NCBI RefSeq assembly: GCF_039631355.1
Contig: NZ_JBDIVF010000010.1
Span: 1-64,000 of the forward strand
Source: Uliginosibacterium paludis
Lineage (GTDB): Bacteria > Pseudomonadota > Gammaproteobacteria > Burkholderiales > Rhodocyclaceae
DNA: 64,000 bases
Direction of reading: 5' to 3'
This document shows, piece by piece, positions 26,617-35,038 of this stretch; the stretch's first letter is position 1; each line of letters starts with the position of its first letter. A model generated the notes under the pieces. It saw nothing but the letters and a program-made list of their open reading frames with translations. It was not told the DNA's origin and did no database searches. Position numbers and translations under genes: made by a program.

Positions 26617-27609
26617 ATGTCGAAGTCCCCAATCCGCGTTACTGTTACCGGCGCTGCTGGCCAGATCGGCTACAGCCTCCTGTTCCGCATTGCCAGCGGA
26701 GAAATGCTTGGCAAGGATCAGCCGGTCATCCTTCAGCTTCTGGATCTGCCGCAGGCGCAGAAGGCGCTCGCGGGCGTCATCATGGAGCTGGAAGATTGCG
26801 CATTCCCGTTGCTGGCCGGCGTCATCGCAACCGATGATCCCGCCGTTGCGTTCAAGGACACCCAGGCCGCCCTGCTCGTCGGCGCCCGCCCCCGCGGCCC
26901 AGGCATGGAGCGCAAGGATTTGCTCGCCGAAAACGCAAAGATCTTCACCGTTCAGGGTGCCGCCATTGGTCAGTATGCCGCGCCGGATTGTCGCGTTCTC
27001 GTTGTGGGAAACCCTTGCAATACCAACGCTTACATCGCCAAGGAAAGCGCAAAGAAGTTCGGCCGCGTCCCGTCGAAGAACTTCACCGCCATGCTGCGCC
27101 TTGACCACAATCGTGCCCTGTCTCAACTTTCGAGCAAGACGGGCCGACCGGTTTCCAGCCTGAAGAACCTCATCGTGTGGGGCAATCACAGCCCCACCAT
27201 GTATGCCGACTATCGTTTCGTGACCAGCAATGGCGACAAGGTCAAGGCGCTGATCAACGATGAAGCCTGGAACCGCGATGTGTTCCTTCCCACCGTCGGC
27301 AAGCGCGGCGCAGCCATCATTGAGGCTCGCGGCCTGTCTTCTGCCGCGTCGGCAGCCAATGCCGCCATTGATCACATGCGCGACTGGTTCCTCGGCTCCA
27401 ACGGGGAATGGGTCACCATGGGGATCGAGTCGGATGGTTCCTACGGCATTCCCGAAGGCATCATCTACGGCGTGCCGGTCATCACTGCGAACGGCGAATT
27501 CAAGCGTGTGGAAGGCCTCGAGATCGACGAGTTTTCGCGTGAGAAAATGAACTTCACGCTCAAGGAACTCGAAGAAGAACGCGCCGGCGTCGCTGACCTG
27601 CTCGGCTGA
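26617..27609 (+). CDS. mdh: Malate dehydrogenase
   Basis: A 330-residue NAD-dependent enzyme that converts malate to oxaloacetate. The Rossmann motif TGAAGQIGYSL is at the N-terminus, the mobile-loop arginines are in GARPRGPGMERKDLL, and the catalytic histidine is in IVWGNHSPTMY. The start at 26617 has AAGGAG upstream; the frame is open further 5' but lacks another good site. First gene of the divergent plus-strand TCA operon. Confidence 0.97.
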   Translation: MSKSPIRVTVTGAAGQIGYSLLFRIASGEMLGKDQPVILQLLDLPQAQKALAGVIMELEDCAFPLLAGVIATDDPAVAFKDTQAALLVGARPRGPGMERKDLLAENAKIFTVQGAAIGQYAAPDCRVLVVGNPCNTNAYIAKESAKKFGRVPSKNFTAMLRLDHNRALSQLSSKTGRPVSSLKNLIVWGNHSPTMYADYRFVTSNGDKVKALINDEAWNRDVFLPTVGKRGAAIIEARGLSSAASAANAAIDHMRDWFLGSNGEWVTMGIESDGSYGIPEGIIYGVPVITANGEFKRVEGLEIDEFSREKMNFTLKELEEERAGVADLLG

Positions 27610-27639
27610 GCGGCTTCACGGCAACAGAGCGCACCCGGC

Positions 27640-28647
27640 ATGAGTACGGCTTCCATCATTCATCCGCAGCACCCGGAAGTCGTGCTCTATCCGGAAGGAA
27701 TGCCCCTTCCCGCAATGCCGGCGGTCGAACACTACGCCGGCAGCGAAAAGCTGATGCGCAAGGCAATGGCGCTTCAGGGCGAACGTGGCCCGGTTTTCGA
27801 CATCACGCTGGATTGCGAAGATGGTGCCAGTGCAGGAGCCGAGCGCGACCATGCGGAGATGATCGGCGCCTTGCTGATGAGTGCCGAGAACCGCTTCGGC
27901 CGGATCGGCGCCCGCATTCACGACATCACACACAGCGCCTGGCGAACCGACCTTGAGCAGATCGTCGGATTGGCGGGTACGCGCCTGGCCTATCTCGTCC
28001 TTCCCAAGGCCAGAGGCGTTCCGGACGTCGAGCGCGTCATGGCGGCGCTGCGGGAAATCGAATCCCGCGGCGGCATCCAGCGCGAAATTCCGCTGCACGT
28101 CATTCTCGAAACACATGTGGCGCTGCATCAGGCCTGGGAAATCGCCGCCCTCCCCGGCGTCGAAACGCTGGACTTCGGGCTGATGGATTTTGTCAGTGCC
28201 CATCACGGTGCGATTTCCGGCGCCGGCATGCGCAGCCCGCTTCAATTCGAACACCCGCTGATCGTCGCAGCCAAGACCCGGACGGTCACCGCGGCACTCG
28301 CACACGGCGTGGTTCCCAGTCACAACGTCTGTACCGAACTCCGCGACCTGGACGTTGTGGAAGAGGATGCACGCCGCGCGCGGGAAGAATTCGGCTTTCT
28401 GCGAATGTGGAGCATTCATCCTGCCCAGATCGATCCCATTCTGCGCGGCATGCGGCCGGATGACGCAGAGATCGGGATGGCCAGCGAAATCATCCTCGCT
28501 GCTCGCGAGGCAGACTGGGGCCCCATCCGCCACATGGACCGTCTGCATGACCGGGCATCGTTCCGGTATTACTGGAATGTGCTCAAACGGGCGCACGCCA
28601 CCGGCATTACGCTGCAACAAGAAGTTCTGGAACGTTTTTTTGACTGA
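27640..28647 (+). CDS. HpcH/HpaI aldolase / citrate-lyase-type CoA-ester lyase
   Basis: A 335-residue protein of the CitE/malyl-CoA lyase superfamily. Family features include the metal-site acidic box DITLDCEDGA, the helix with RIGARIHDI and the glutamate-bearing VILETHVALH. It probably cleaves or forms a beta-hydroxyacyl-CoA such as malyl-CoA, but the substrate cannot be fixed from sequence. It is 30 bp downstream of mdh and 72 bp upstream of acnB, a context conserved in beta-proteobacteria that suggests a role near malate/acetyl-CoA metabolism. Confidence 0.82.
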   Translation: MSTASIIHPQHPEVVLYPEGMPLPAMPAVEHYAGSEKLMRKAMALQGERGPVFDITLDCEDGASAGAERDHAEMIGALLMSAENRFGRIGARIHDITHSAWRTDLEQIVGLAGTRLAYLVLPKARGVPDVERVMAALREIESRGGIQREIPLHVILETHVALHQAWEIAALPGVETLDFGLMDFVSAHHGAISGAGMRSPLQFEHPLIVAAKTRTVTAALAHGVVPSHNVCTELRDLDVVEEDARRAREEFGFLRMWSIHPAQIDPILRGMRPDDAEIGMASEIILAAREADWGPIRHMDRLHDRASFRYYWNVLKRAHATGITLQQEVLERFFD

Positions 28648-28719
28648 CGCTTAAATGCAGAAGCGGTCCGATCATCTCGATTGCGACCACTGACTGCCCC
28701 AATCCCTGGAGGAAAGACC

Positions 28720-31329
28720 GTGCTAGTAGCCTACCGCCAACACGTCGCCGAACGCGCCGCCCTCGGCATTCCGCCGCTCGCCCTGGATGCGAAGCAAACT
28801 GCCGAGCTGATCGAACTGATCAAGACCCCTCCTGCCGGTGAAGAAGCTTTCCTCGTCGAACTGCTCACGCACCGCGTGCCGCCCGGCGTGGATGACGCCG
28901 CACAGGTCAAGGCTTCCTTTCTGGCTGCAGTCGCGCATGGCGACATTACCGTCGGCCTCATCAGCAGGGAAAAGGCCACCGAGCTGCTCGGCACCATGGT
29001 CGGCGGTTACAACGTCAAGCCCCTGATCGATCTGCTGGACGACGCAGCGCTGGCGCCGATCTCGGCCGCCGCGCTGAAGAAGACCCTGCTGATGTTCGAC
29101 TACTTCCACGACGTGGCCGAAAAGGCCAAGGCCGGCAATGCCGCCGCGAAGGAAGTGATCCAGAGCTGGGCCGAAGCCGAGTGGTTCACCTCGCGCCCCG
29201 AATTCCCGAGCAGCATCAAGCTGACCGTGCTGAAGGTGACCGGCGAAACCAACACCGACGACCTGTCGCCCGCACCTGATGCGTGGAGCCGCCCGGACAT
29301 CCCGCTGCACGCGCTGGCCATGCTCAAGAACACCCGCGCCGGCATCACCCCGGAAGAAGACGGCAAGCGTGGCCCGATCAAGATGATTCAGGACCTCGCC
29401 GCCAAGGGCAACCTCGTCGCCTACGTGGGTGACGTGGTCGGCACCGGCTCCTCGCGCAAGTCCGCCACCAACTCCGTGCTGTGGTGGACCGGCGAAGACA
29501 TTCCCTTCGTGCCGAACAAGAAGTTCGGCGGCGTCTGCCTCGGCGGCAAGATCGCTCCGATCTTTTTCAACACGCAAGAAGATGCCGGCGCCCTGCCGAT
29601 CGAAATCGACGTGGCCAAGATGGACATGGGCGACGAGATCACCCTGAGCGTCGATCACGCCAGCGGCAAGGTCACCGCCACCAAGGGCGGCGCCACCATC
29701 GCCGAATCGCAACTGAAGACCCTCGTCCTGCTGGACGAAGTGCGCGCCGGTGGCCGCATCAACCTGATCATCGGTCGCAGCCTCACCGCCAAGGCCCGTG
29801 AATTCCTCGGCCTGCCCGCCTCCACCCTGTTCCGCCTGCCGCAAGTGCCGGCCGACACCGGCAAGGGCTACACCCTGGCCCAGAAGATGGTCGGCCGCGC
29901 CTGTGGCCTGCCTGAAGGCCAGGGCATGCGCCCTGGCACCTACTGCGAACCGAAGATGACCTCTGTCGGCTCGCAGGACACCACCGGCCCGATGACCCGC
30001 GATGAGCTGAAGGATCTGGCCTGTCTCGGTTTCTCTGCCGATCTGGTGATGCAGTCCTTCTGCCACACCGCCGCCTATCCGAAGCCCGTGGATGTGAAGA
30101 CCCATCGCGAGCTGCCCAAGTTCATCTCCAACCGTGGCGGCATCGCCCTGCGCCCGGGCGACGGCGTGATCCACTCCTGGCTCAACCGCATGCTGCTGCC
30201 CGACACCGTGGGCACCGGCGGCGACAGCCACACCCGCTTCCCGGTGGGCATCAGCTTCCCGGCCGGCTCCGGTCTGGTCGCCTTTGCCGCCGCCACCGGC
30301 GTGATGCCGCTGGACATGCCCGAATCCATCCTGGTGCGCTTCAAGGGCTCGCTGGATGAAGCCCAGAAGCGCGGCGTGACGCTGCGCGATCTGGTGCATG
30401 CCATTCCTCTCTATGCCATCAAGCAGGGCCTGCTGACGGTCGCCAAGGCCGGCAAGGTCAACGAGTTCTCGGGCCGCATTCTCGAAATCGAAGGTCTGCC
30501 GGATCTGAAGGTCGAGCAGGCATTCGAGCTCTCCGACGCGTCCGCCGAGCGCTCGGCCGCCGGTTGCACCGTGCGCCTGAACAAGGCGCCGATCGTGGAA
30601 TACATGCAGTCCAATATCGTGCTGCTGAAGAACATGATCGCCGATGGCTACGCTGACAAGCGCACGCTGGAGCGTCGCATCCAGAAGATGGAAGAGTGGA
30701 TTGCCAATGGCGAACTGCTGGCGCCGGACGCCAACGCCGAGTACGCCCACATCATCGAGATCGATCTCGCGGACATCAAGGAGCCGATCCTGTGCTGCCC
30801 GAACGATCCGGACGATGCCAAGGTGCTGTCCGACGTCGCCGGCACCCCGATCGACGAAGTCTTCATCGGCTCGTGCATGACAAACATCGGCCACTTCCGC
30901 GCAGCTTCCAAGCTGCTCGAGGGCAAACGCGACATTCCAGTCAAACTGTGGGTGGCTCCGCCGACCAAGATGGATGCCTCCGAGCTGACCAAGGAAGGCC
31001 ACTACGGCGTGTTCGGCTCGGCCGGTGCGCGCACCGAAATGCCGGGCTGCTCGCTGTGCATGGGCAACCAGGCTCAGGTGCGTGAAGGTGCGACCGTCGT
31101 CTCGACTTCGACCCGCAACTTCCCGAACCGTCTGGGCAAGAACACCAACGTGTATCTCTCCTCCGCCGAAGTCGCCGCGATCGCCTCCAAGCTCGGCCGC
31201 CTGCCGACCGTGGCGGAATATCAGGCCGACATGGGCGTGATCAATGCCGACGCAGGCAAGATCTATCGCTACATGTCGTTCGACAAGATCGAGGAGTACG
31301 TTGAAATTGCTAAGGATGTTGCCGTTTAA
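28720..31329 (+). CDS. acnB: Aconitate hydratase B
   Basis: An 869-residue [4Fe-4S] aconitase interconverting citrate and isocitrate; AcnB can also bind RNA when iron is lost. I chose the GTG at 28720 (MLVAYRQHVAERAALG) because GGAGGAAAG precedes it and because E. coli AcnB begins almost identically. Cluster cysteines are visible in FIGSCMTNIGHF and CSLCMGN; the substrate loop STSTRNFPNRLG follows. The N-terminal HEAT-like domain typical of AcnB is present. Length matches the family (about 865). Confidence 0.96.
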   Translation: MLVAYRQHVAERAALGIPPLALDAKQTAELIELIKTPPAGEEAFLVELLTHRVPPGVDDAAQVKASFLAAVAHGDITVGLISREKATELLGTMVGGYNVKPLIDLLDDAALAPISAAALKKTLLMFDYFHDVAEKAKAGNAAAKEVIQSWAEAEWFTSRPEFPSSIKLTVLKVTGETNTDDLSPAPDAWSRPDIPLHALAMLKNTRAGITPEEDGKRGPIKMIQDLAAKGNLVAYVGDVVGTGSSRKSATNSVLWWTGEDIPFVPNKKFGGVCLGGKIAPIFFNTQEDAGALPIEIDVAKMDMGDEITLSVDHASGKVTATKGGATIAESQLKTLVLLDEVRAGGRINLIIGRSLTAKAREFLGLPASTLFRLPQVPADTGKGYTLAQKMVGRACGLPEGQGMRPGTYCEPKMTSVGSQDTTGPMTRDELKDLACLGFSADLVMQSFCHTAAYPKPVDVKTHRELPKFISNRGGIALRPGDGVIHSWLNRMLLPDTVGTGGDSHTRFPVGISFPAGSGLVAFAAATGVMPLDMPESILVRFKGSLDEAQKRGVTLRDLVHAIPLYAIKQGLLTVAKAGKVNEFSGRILEIEGLPDLKVEQAFELSDASAERSAAGCTVRLNKAPIVEYMQSNIVLLKNMIADGYADKRTLERRIQKMEEWIANGELLAPDANAEYAHIIEIDLADIKEPILCCPNDPDDAKVLSDVAGTPIDEVFIGSCMTNIGHFRAASKLLEGKRDIPVKLWVAPPTKMDASELTKEGHYGVFGSAGARTEMPGCSLCMGNQAQVREGATVVSTSTRNFPNRLGKNTNVYLSSAEVAAIASKLGRLPTVAEYQADMGVINADAGKIYRYMSFDKIEEYVEIAKDVAV

Positions 31330-31353
31330 CGTCTAAGAAGCCTGTCAATTTTC

Positions 31354-31392
31354 AAGCCCGGAAACCCGCTCCACAGCGGGGCCGGGCTTTTT
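31354..31392 (+). terminator. Rho-independent terminator of the mdh-acnB operon
   Basis: A GC-rich stem (AAGCCCGG ... CCGGGCTT) encloses a second stem (CCCGCT/AGCGGG) and is followed by TTTTT, 25 bp after the acnB stop. Confidence 0.85.
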
Positions 31393-31765
31393 GCTTTAGA
31401 CAGTCAATTGGCATAAACAACAGTCCCTGGCAGCCCCATGCTGCAAGTACTTGTCTGCATGGATCTGCAAGTTTTCTGATGTGCAGAGAGCGCCCCTTCT
31501 AGGCCCGCTGCAGCGGGCCGGAGGGGCTTTTTTGCATGTGCAAGCAAACCCACACATGAAGCGGGGGGGCGTGGCGGGGGGACGACCGCGCGCGCAGGGC
31601 GCGAGCACAGAGAGTTTGATCGAACTGTCAGCGATGCCATGGACGCCCCTTGTCATTCTTCACGCCTGCCGATAAGAGTCGCAGAGCCACCAATAAGCGC
31701 CTCGCGAGCTACATATGTGGAGGCACTGATTTAGGCTGACTGAAAACTTTCCGGGAGACTAAGTG
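31393..31765 (+). other. Intergenic region, possible small RNA
   Basis: No protein gene is convincing in these 373 bp. The interval between the acnB terminator and the second terminator (31492-31533) is about 100 bp, the length of a typical small RNA, but no strong promoter is visible. After 31533 the sequence is G-rich and low in complexity with no clear feature until the ribosome site of the PAAR gene. Confidence 0.3.
31492..31533 (+). terminator. Second strong terminator hairpin
   Basis: Outer arms GCCCCT (31492-31497) and AGGGGC (31522-31527) enclose a perfect 18-bp palindrome (31502-31519, GGCCCGCTG/CAGCGGGCC) and are followed by six T residues. It terminates plus-strand transcription independently of the acnB terminator 100 bp upstream. 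Confidence 0.75.
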
Positions 31766-32335
31766 ATGACTGCACAGCCCATAATCTGTGTAGGAGACAA
31801 GACAGATCACGGCGGTGTCGTCATTGAGGGGTCGTTGTTCGACACCATCGACGGCAAGCCTATTGCTCGCATCGGTAACAAGGTGACATGCCCCAAGCAT
31901 GGATGCCCGAGCACAACCGTCATTATCTCGGGCGACGTGACTTGCATGTTTGATGGCAAAGCCGTCGCTCGGCATGGAGACAAGACTGCCTGCGGAGCGA
32001 CTCTGATCTCCAGCCAATCGCTCACCACCGTAGACACTGGATCCGCCGGCCACACGAGAGCATCCTCCGTCAACCAGGGAGAGAATCCATCGAATAGCTC
32101 TACGTACGTTGCAGGCCTTGAAGTCGGAAAACATGGTGAGGACTTCGACCAGCGCTTTCTTCTCCGTGACAGCCTGACAGGCGTTCCGCTCGTCCGACAG
32201 CCTTACAAACTGGAGTTCAATGGCGTGGTGATTGAAGGTGAAACGGACGAAAACGGTCTGACGCAACCAATTCCAACCGGAAACTCTTCTGAATCGGTCG
32301 CTTGGCACATCTTAGGAGAATCGCTCCATGGCTAA
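31766..32335 (+). CDS. PAAR-domain protein with C-terminal extension (type VI secretion spike tip)
   Basis: About 189 residues. Residues 1-92 form a PAAR domain (CVGDKTDHGGVVIEGS; ARIGNKVTCPKHGCPSTTVI; VARHGDKTACGATLISSQ), with the conserved Gly/His/Cys pattern that folds into the zinc-bound cone capping VgrG spikes. A linker and a second small beta domain (FDQRFLLRDSLTGVPLVRQPYKL ... GETDENGLTQPI) follow; such extensions tether cargo effectors. The ATG at 31766 follows CGGGAGA; a GTG one codon earlier is possible. Its stop overlaps the next start by 8 bp. No other T6SS gene is nearby, so this is an orphan module. Confidence 0.85.
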   Translation: MTAQPIICVGDKTDHGGVVIEGSLFDTIDGKPIARIGNKVTCPKHGCPSTTVIISGDVTCMFDGKAVARHGDKTACGATLISSQSLTTVDTGSAGHTRASSVNQGENPSNSSTYVAGLEVGKHGEDFDQRFLLRDSLTGVPLVRQPYKLEFNGVVIEGETDENGLTQPIPTGNSSESVAWHILGESLHG

Positions 32336-33110
32336 TGGTCCGGCAGTTGCAACCATACTAAGTGGGAAATCCGCATCGACACCGTCCCAGGTCACCACAC
32401 CTGTTTCGATAACAGGCAATGAGTTTGAGACTGCGTTGCGATTGTTTGAAAGCGAGGCAGCTGCATTTGCTCAAAGCATTATCAAAGACCCTGCTGCACG
32501 AGCTGAGTACATCAGCAAGACCAAAGCAGCATCGTCAGAATTGATTGACTTAGTCAAGCAACACAAGATCACGCCCCACGAGGCAGCGCGCACGGCGAAC
32601 GCAATGCGCAATCAAATCATGGCGCTCTCTAGATCAAAGCTCACTGACTTTGGTTTAGCCATTTCGCGTGAGTTGAAAAAAGACGGCCCTCCACTTGCGC
32701 ACTTCGAAGAACACTATGCGAGAAAAAATTTCGGGCGAGCCTTTTCAACACTCTCCGAAGCGGAGCGCCAGGCAGTCTGGGTAGAAATCGTCAATGCCGC
32801 CGGCCGGTCGAACAAATCGGTCAATATGAATGTCCGTTGGTACGGTATGGCGGGCCGAACACTTCTCGTCGCGTCACTGGCCTTTGCTGTCTACAACGTT
32901 TCAACAGCGGAGGACAAACCCCGTCAAGCAGCCAAGGAAGGCTCCACATTGGCGGCTGGTTTCGCTGGCGGTGCAGCGGGCGCTCTCGTAGTGACCGCGC
33001 TTGTAAGTAACCCTGCGGGCTGGGTAGTCGGCGCAGGAATGTTCGTAGGCGCCGCAATCGCCGGGGCCGGTTCAAGTGAGATTTTCGACTACTTCTGGCC
33101 CGAGCGATGA
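32328..33110 (+). CDS. Probable membrane-active T6SS effector (unknown family)
   Basis: A 260-residue protein without a recognised domain. Residues about 20-165 are charged and helical (LFESEAAAFAQSIIKDPAARAEYI; LVKQHKITPHEAARTANAMRN). The C-terminal third holds a hydrophobic helix (RTLLVASLAFAVYNVS) and a Gly/Ala-rich double hydrophobic segment (AAGFAGGAAGALVVTALV; WVVGAGMFVGAAIAGAG) resembling glycine-zipper segments of pore formers. It overlaps the PAAR gene by 8 bp and the following gene by 4 bp. Position directly after PAAR and before a polytopic membrane protein supports a membrane-damaging toxin; the activity is inference. Confidence 0.55.
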   Translation: MANGPAVATILSGKSASTPSQVTTPVSITGNEFETALRLFESEAAAFAQSIIKDPAARAEYISKTKAASSELIDLVKQHKITPHEAARTANAMRNQIMALSRSKLTDFGLAISRELKKDGPPLAHFEEHYARKNFGRAFSTLSEAERQAVWVEIVNAAGRSNKSVNMNVRWYGMAGRTLLVASLAFAVYNVSTAEDKPRQAAKEGSTLAAGFAGGAAGALVVTALVSNPAGWVVGAGMFVGAAIAGAGSSEIFDYFWPER

Positions 33111-33529
33111 AAGAAACCGAACTCCTTTCACTTGCCAAACATTCTGGTGAGCGAGAATCCTGGCCACTTCGGACAATGCTGCTCGCCAATGGATCTGCCA
33201 CCTCGCTCACGCTTCCCGGCTACTCCTTGCTACGCCAGTTCGAAATTGCCCCTGGTTATCTGGTCGTAACGGATGAAGACTGCCCATTTGAAGAGTCCAC
33301 CCACTTCATCATCCTGAACAAAAACCTCACGAAGATATTGAGCGAACGTAGCATCTTCAGGCCGTATGAAAGCTTCCAACTCGCGTCCATTGAATGGATC
33401 CACGAGCACCGATTTACCGCAATGTTCCAGAGACACCCTGAGACTTGGGACTTTACGATTCGAAACTGGAGCATTCCGTTCCTTTTTCCACTGCTCAAAA
33501 TAGATCGTCGATCAGCTCGCGGAGCTTGA
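33107..33529 (+). CDS. Small cytoplasmic protein of the effector cassette (possible adaptor or immunity)
   Basis: A 140-residue soluble protein with no signal peptide or membrane segment and no family I recognise. Sequence is mostly beta-like: GYSLLRQFEIAPGYLVVTDEDCPFEESTHFIILNKNL, then FTAMFQRHPETWDFTIRNWS. It overlaps the effector stop by 4 bp (ATGA) and abuts the next start (its TGA is directly followed by GTG), so all four genes form one translationally coupled unit. A role in neutralising or folding the effector is inferred from position only. Confidence 0.55.
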   Translation: MKETELLSLAKHSGERESWPLRTMLLANGSATSLTLPGYSLLRQFEIAPGYLVVTDEDCPFEESTHFIILNKNLTKILSERSIFRPYESFQLASIEWIHEHRFTAMFQRHPETWDFTIRNWSIPFLFPLLKIDRRSARGA

Positions 33530-33988
33530 GTGAAACCCTGTTCTTCCAAATTTATTTCTCAGGCATTTCAGACCTTTACCGTACTCCTTGCAGCGTATGG
33601 CATTTTTGGCCTCTCCCGCTTTTCCTGGTACTCCGGCGAGTATTTTGACGAGCGCCTGATCATTTTTGACAATGGTTTCTATCCGTTTTCCTGGGCCGTC
33701 TTCCTCCTAGTGCTCAGCCAGGTACTTCGCCTTCACGCGAGAAGGATGTTCATGGGAAGCATCGCCGCGTCTGGCCTTTTGGTATTCGTTTTCAAACTGA
33801 TGACGCTGCCAAAGGACGATCGCATTGGTCAGGAGCTATTCCCGAGCCCGGATCTATTGGAAGGCTTGGTGTTGGCGTGCGTCATCCTGCTGGGCCTGGT
33901 GCTGATGGATAAATTCATTCAGCAAGGGATAGATTGGGCCGTCGTGAGGCCCTTTCGTGCATTACGCGGGAAACTGGCTGCCCGCTAA
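33530..33988 (+). CDS. Polytopic membrane protein, candidate immunity protein
   Basis: A 152-residue integral membrane protein with about four helices (FQTFTVLLAAYGIFGLSRF; PFSWAVFLLVLSQVL; MGSIAASGLLVFVFKLM; GLVLACVILLGLVLMDKF) and a basic C-terminus. The start is GTG immediately after the previous stop. Immunity proteins against pore-forming colicins and T6SS pore formers are typically small polytopic inner-membrane proteins, so this is the best immunity candidate of the cassette. No homology claim is made. Confidence 0.55.
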   Translation: MKPCSSKFISQAFQTFTVLLAAYGIFGLSRFSWYSGEYFDERLIIFDNGFYPFSWAVFLLVLSQVLRLHARRMFMGSIAASGLLVFVFKLMTLPKDDRIGQELFPSPDLLEGLVLACVILLGLVLMDKFIQQGIDWAVVRPFRALRGKLAAR

Positions 33989-34023
33989 CAAATGGCGAGC
34001 CTTATGACACCGACGCGCAGGCG

Positions 34024-34047
34024 GCAAAAAACCGCCCGGAGGCGGTT
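34024..34047 (-). terminator. Terminator of the minus-strand prophage genes P-Q-dam
   Basis: On the minus strand the stem AACCGCC (34047-34041) - loop TCCG - GGCGGTT (34036-34030) is followed by a T run. It lies 34 bp after the adenine methylase stop and probably lies close to the left end of the prophage. Confidence 0.75.
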
Positions 34048-34080
34048 GAAGGCTCAGAGCCCCGCCGGAGCGAGCGCCCG

Positions 34081-34875
34081 CTAGAACAGCTGCCCGCTAT
34101 CCATCGGGTCGAAGTTCGTAAAGACCAGCTCCCGGCTCGCAGCCTGCGCGCCCTTGGCCTGGTTCCCGTTCGAGTACTTGATGTCGAGCTCGTGGCAGTG
34201 GAAGGCGGCGAAGCACTCGCGGATGGCCGGGTGATCGTTGATCGAGAACATCACCTTGCCACGAGCACGCGCCATGAATGCCGCCAGGCGTTCGTACTCG
34301 CCCCACTCAAAGCCCACGCCGTAGCCCTCGGTCTCCCAATACGGCGGATCGGCGTAGAAGAAGGTGTGCGGCCGATCGTAACGCTCAGCACACGTGAGCC
34401 AGGGCAGATGCTCCACATACACGCCTGAGAGGCGCAGGTGTGCGGCCGACAGGTTCTCCTCGATCCGGCACAGATTGATCGTCGGCCCCGTCGTGGCCGT
34501 GCCGAAGGTTTGCCCGTCGACCTTGCCGCCGAAGGCATGCTGCTGCAGGTAGAAGAAGCGCGCGGCGCGCTGGATGTCGGTGAGCGGTTCCGTTGCCTGC
34601 GCCTGCATCCACTTGAAGACCTGGCGCGAGCTGATCGCCCACTTGAACTGGCGCACGAACTCTTCCAGGTGGTGCTGCACCACCCGGTAGAGATTCACCA
34701 GCTCCCCATTCACATCATTCAAGACCTCGCAGCGCGCCGGCATCGGCCGCATGAAGAAGAGTGCCGCCCCGCCTGCGAAGAGCTCCACATAGCACTCATG
34801 CTCGGGGAATAAAGGCAGGAGACGGTCAGCCAGGCGGCGCTTGCCACCCATCCACGGAATAATCGGGTTTGTCAT
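34081..34875 (-). CDS. Phage D12-class DNA adenine (N6) methyltransferase
   Basis: A 264-residue Dam-type methylase. SAM-binding motif I is PWMGGKRRLA with FAGGAALFF, and the catalytic motif IV is DPPY (FFYADPPYWET). Phages carry these to protect their DNA from host restriction or to alter regulation. It is the last gene of the minus-strand P-Q operon, the position where such modification genes occur in some P2-like phages of beta-proteobacteria. Target sequence unknown. Confidence 0.88.
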   Translation of the reverse strand: MTNPIIPWMGGKRRLADRLLPLFPEHECYVELFAGGAALFFMRPMPARCEVLNDVNGELVNLYRVVQHHLEEFVRQFKWAISSRQVFKWMQAQATEPLTDIQRAARFFYLQQHAFGGKVDGQTFGTATTGPTINLCRIEENLSAAHLRLSGVYVEHLPWLTCAERYDRPHTFFYADPPYWETEGYGVGFEWGEYERLAAFMARARGKVMFSINDHPAIRECFAAFHCHELDIKYSNGNQAKGAQAASRELVFTNFDPMDSGQLF

Positions 34876-34881
34876 TGTGAT

Positions 34882-35004
34882 TCACTTACTGGTAGCCTTC
34901 GGCCCGCCGTGCACGGCGCGGTGTCTTGGCTGAAAGCAGAATCCCCTCTGCTGGAGGTGGCCGGTGGGGGTGTTGCTGCACCCCTGCCGGTCGCACCGTT
35001 TCAT
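34882..35004 (-). CDS. Possible small Cys-containing protein between Q and the methylase
   Basis: A 40-residue frame (MKRCDRQGCSNTPTGH ...) with three cysteines, without a good ribosome site. A short zinc-finger (Com-like) regulator is often found at this position before phage methylases, but this sequence lacks a clear four-ligand set. It could be a remnant or not expressed. Confidence 0.22.
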   Translation of the reverse strand: MKRCDRQGCSNTPTGHLQQRGFCFQPRHRAVHGGPKATSK

Positions 35005-35038
35005 CGCTGGAACATGCTTTCTGCATGTCGCATCCCGC

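Noticed and set aside
28723..31002. 759-codon minus-strand frame within acnB
   Set aside because: Shadow of aconitase B; composition is Gly/His/Ala/Gln repeats typical of antisense reading.
31396..31675. Short open frames after acnB
   Set aside because: They overlap two terminators and lack start signals.
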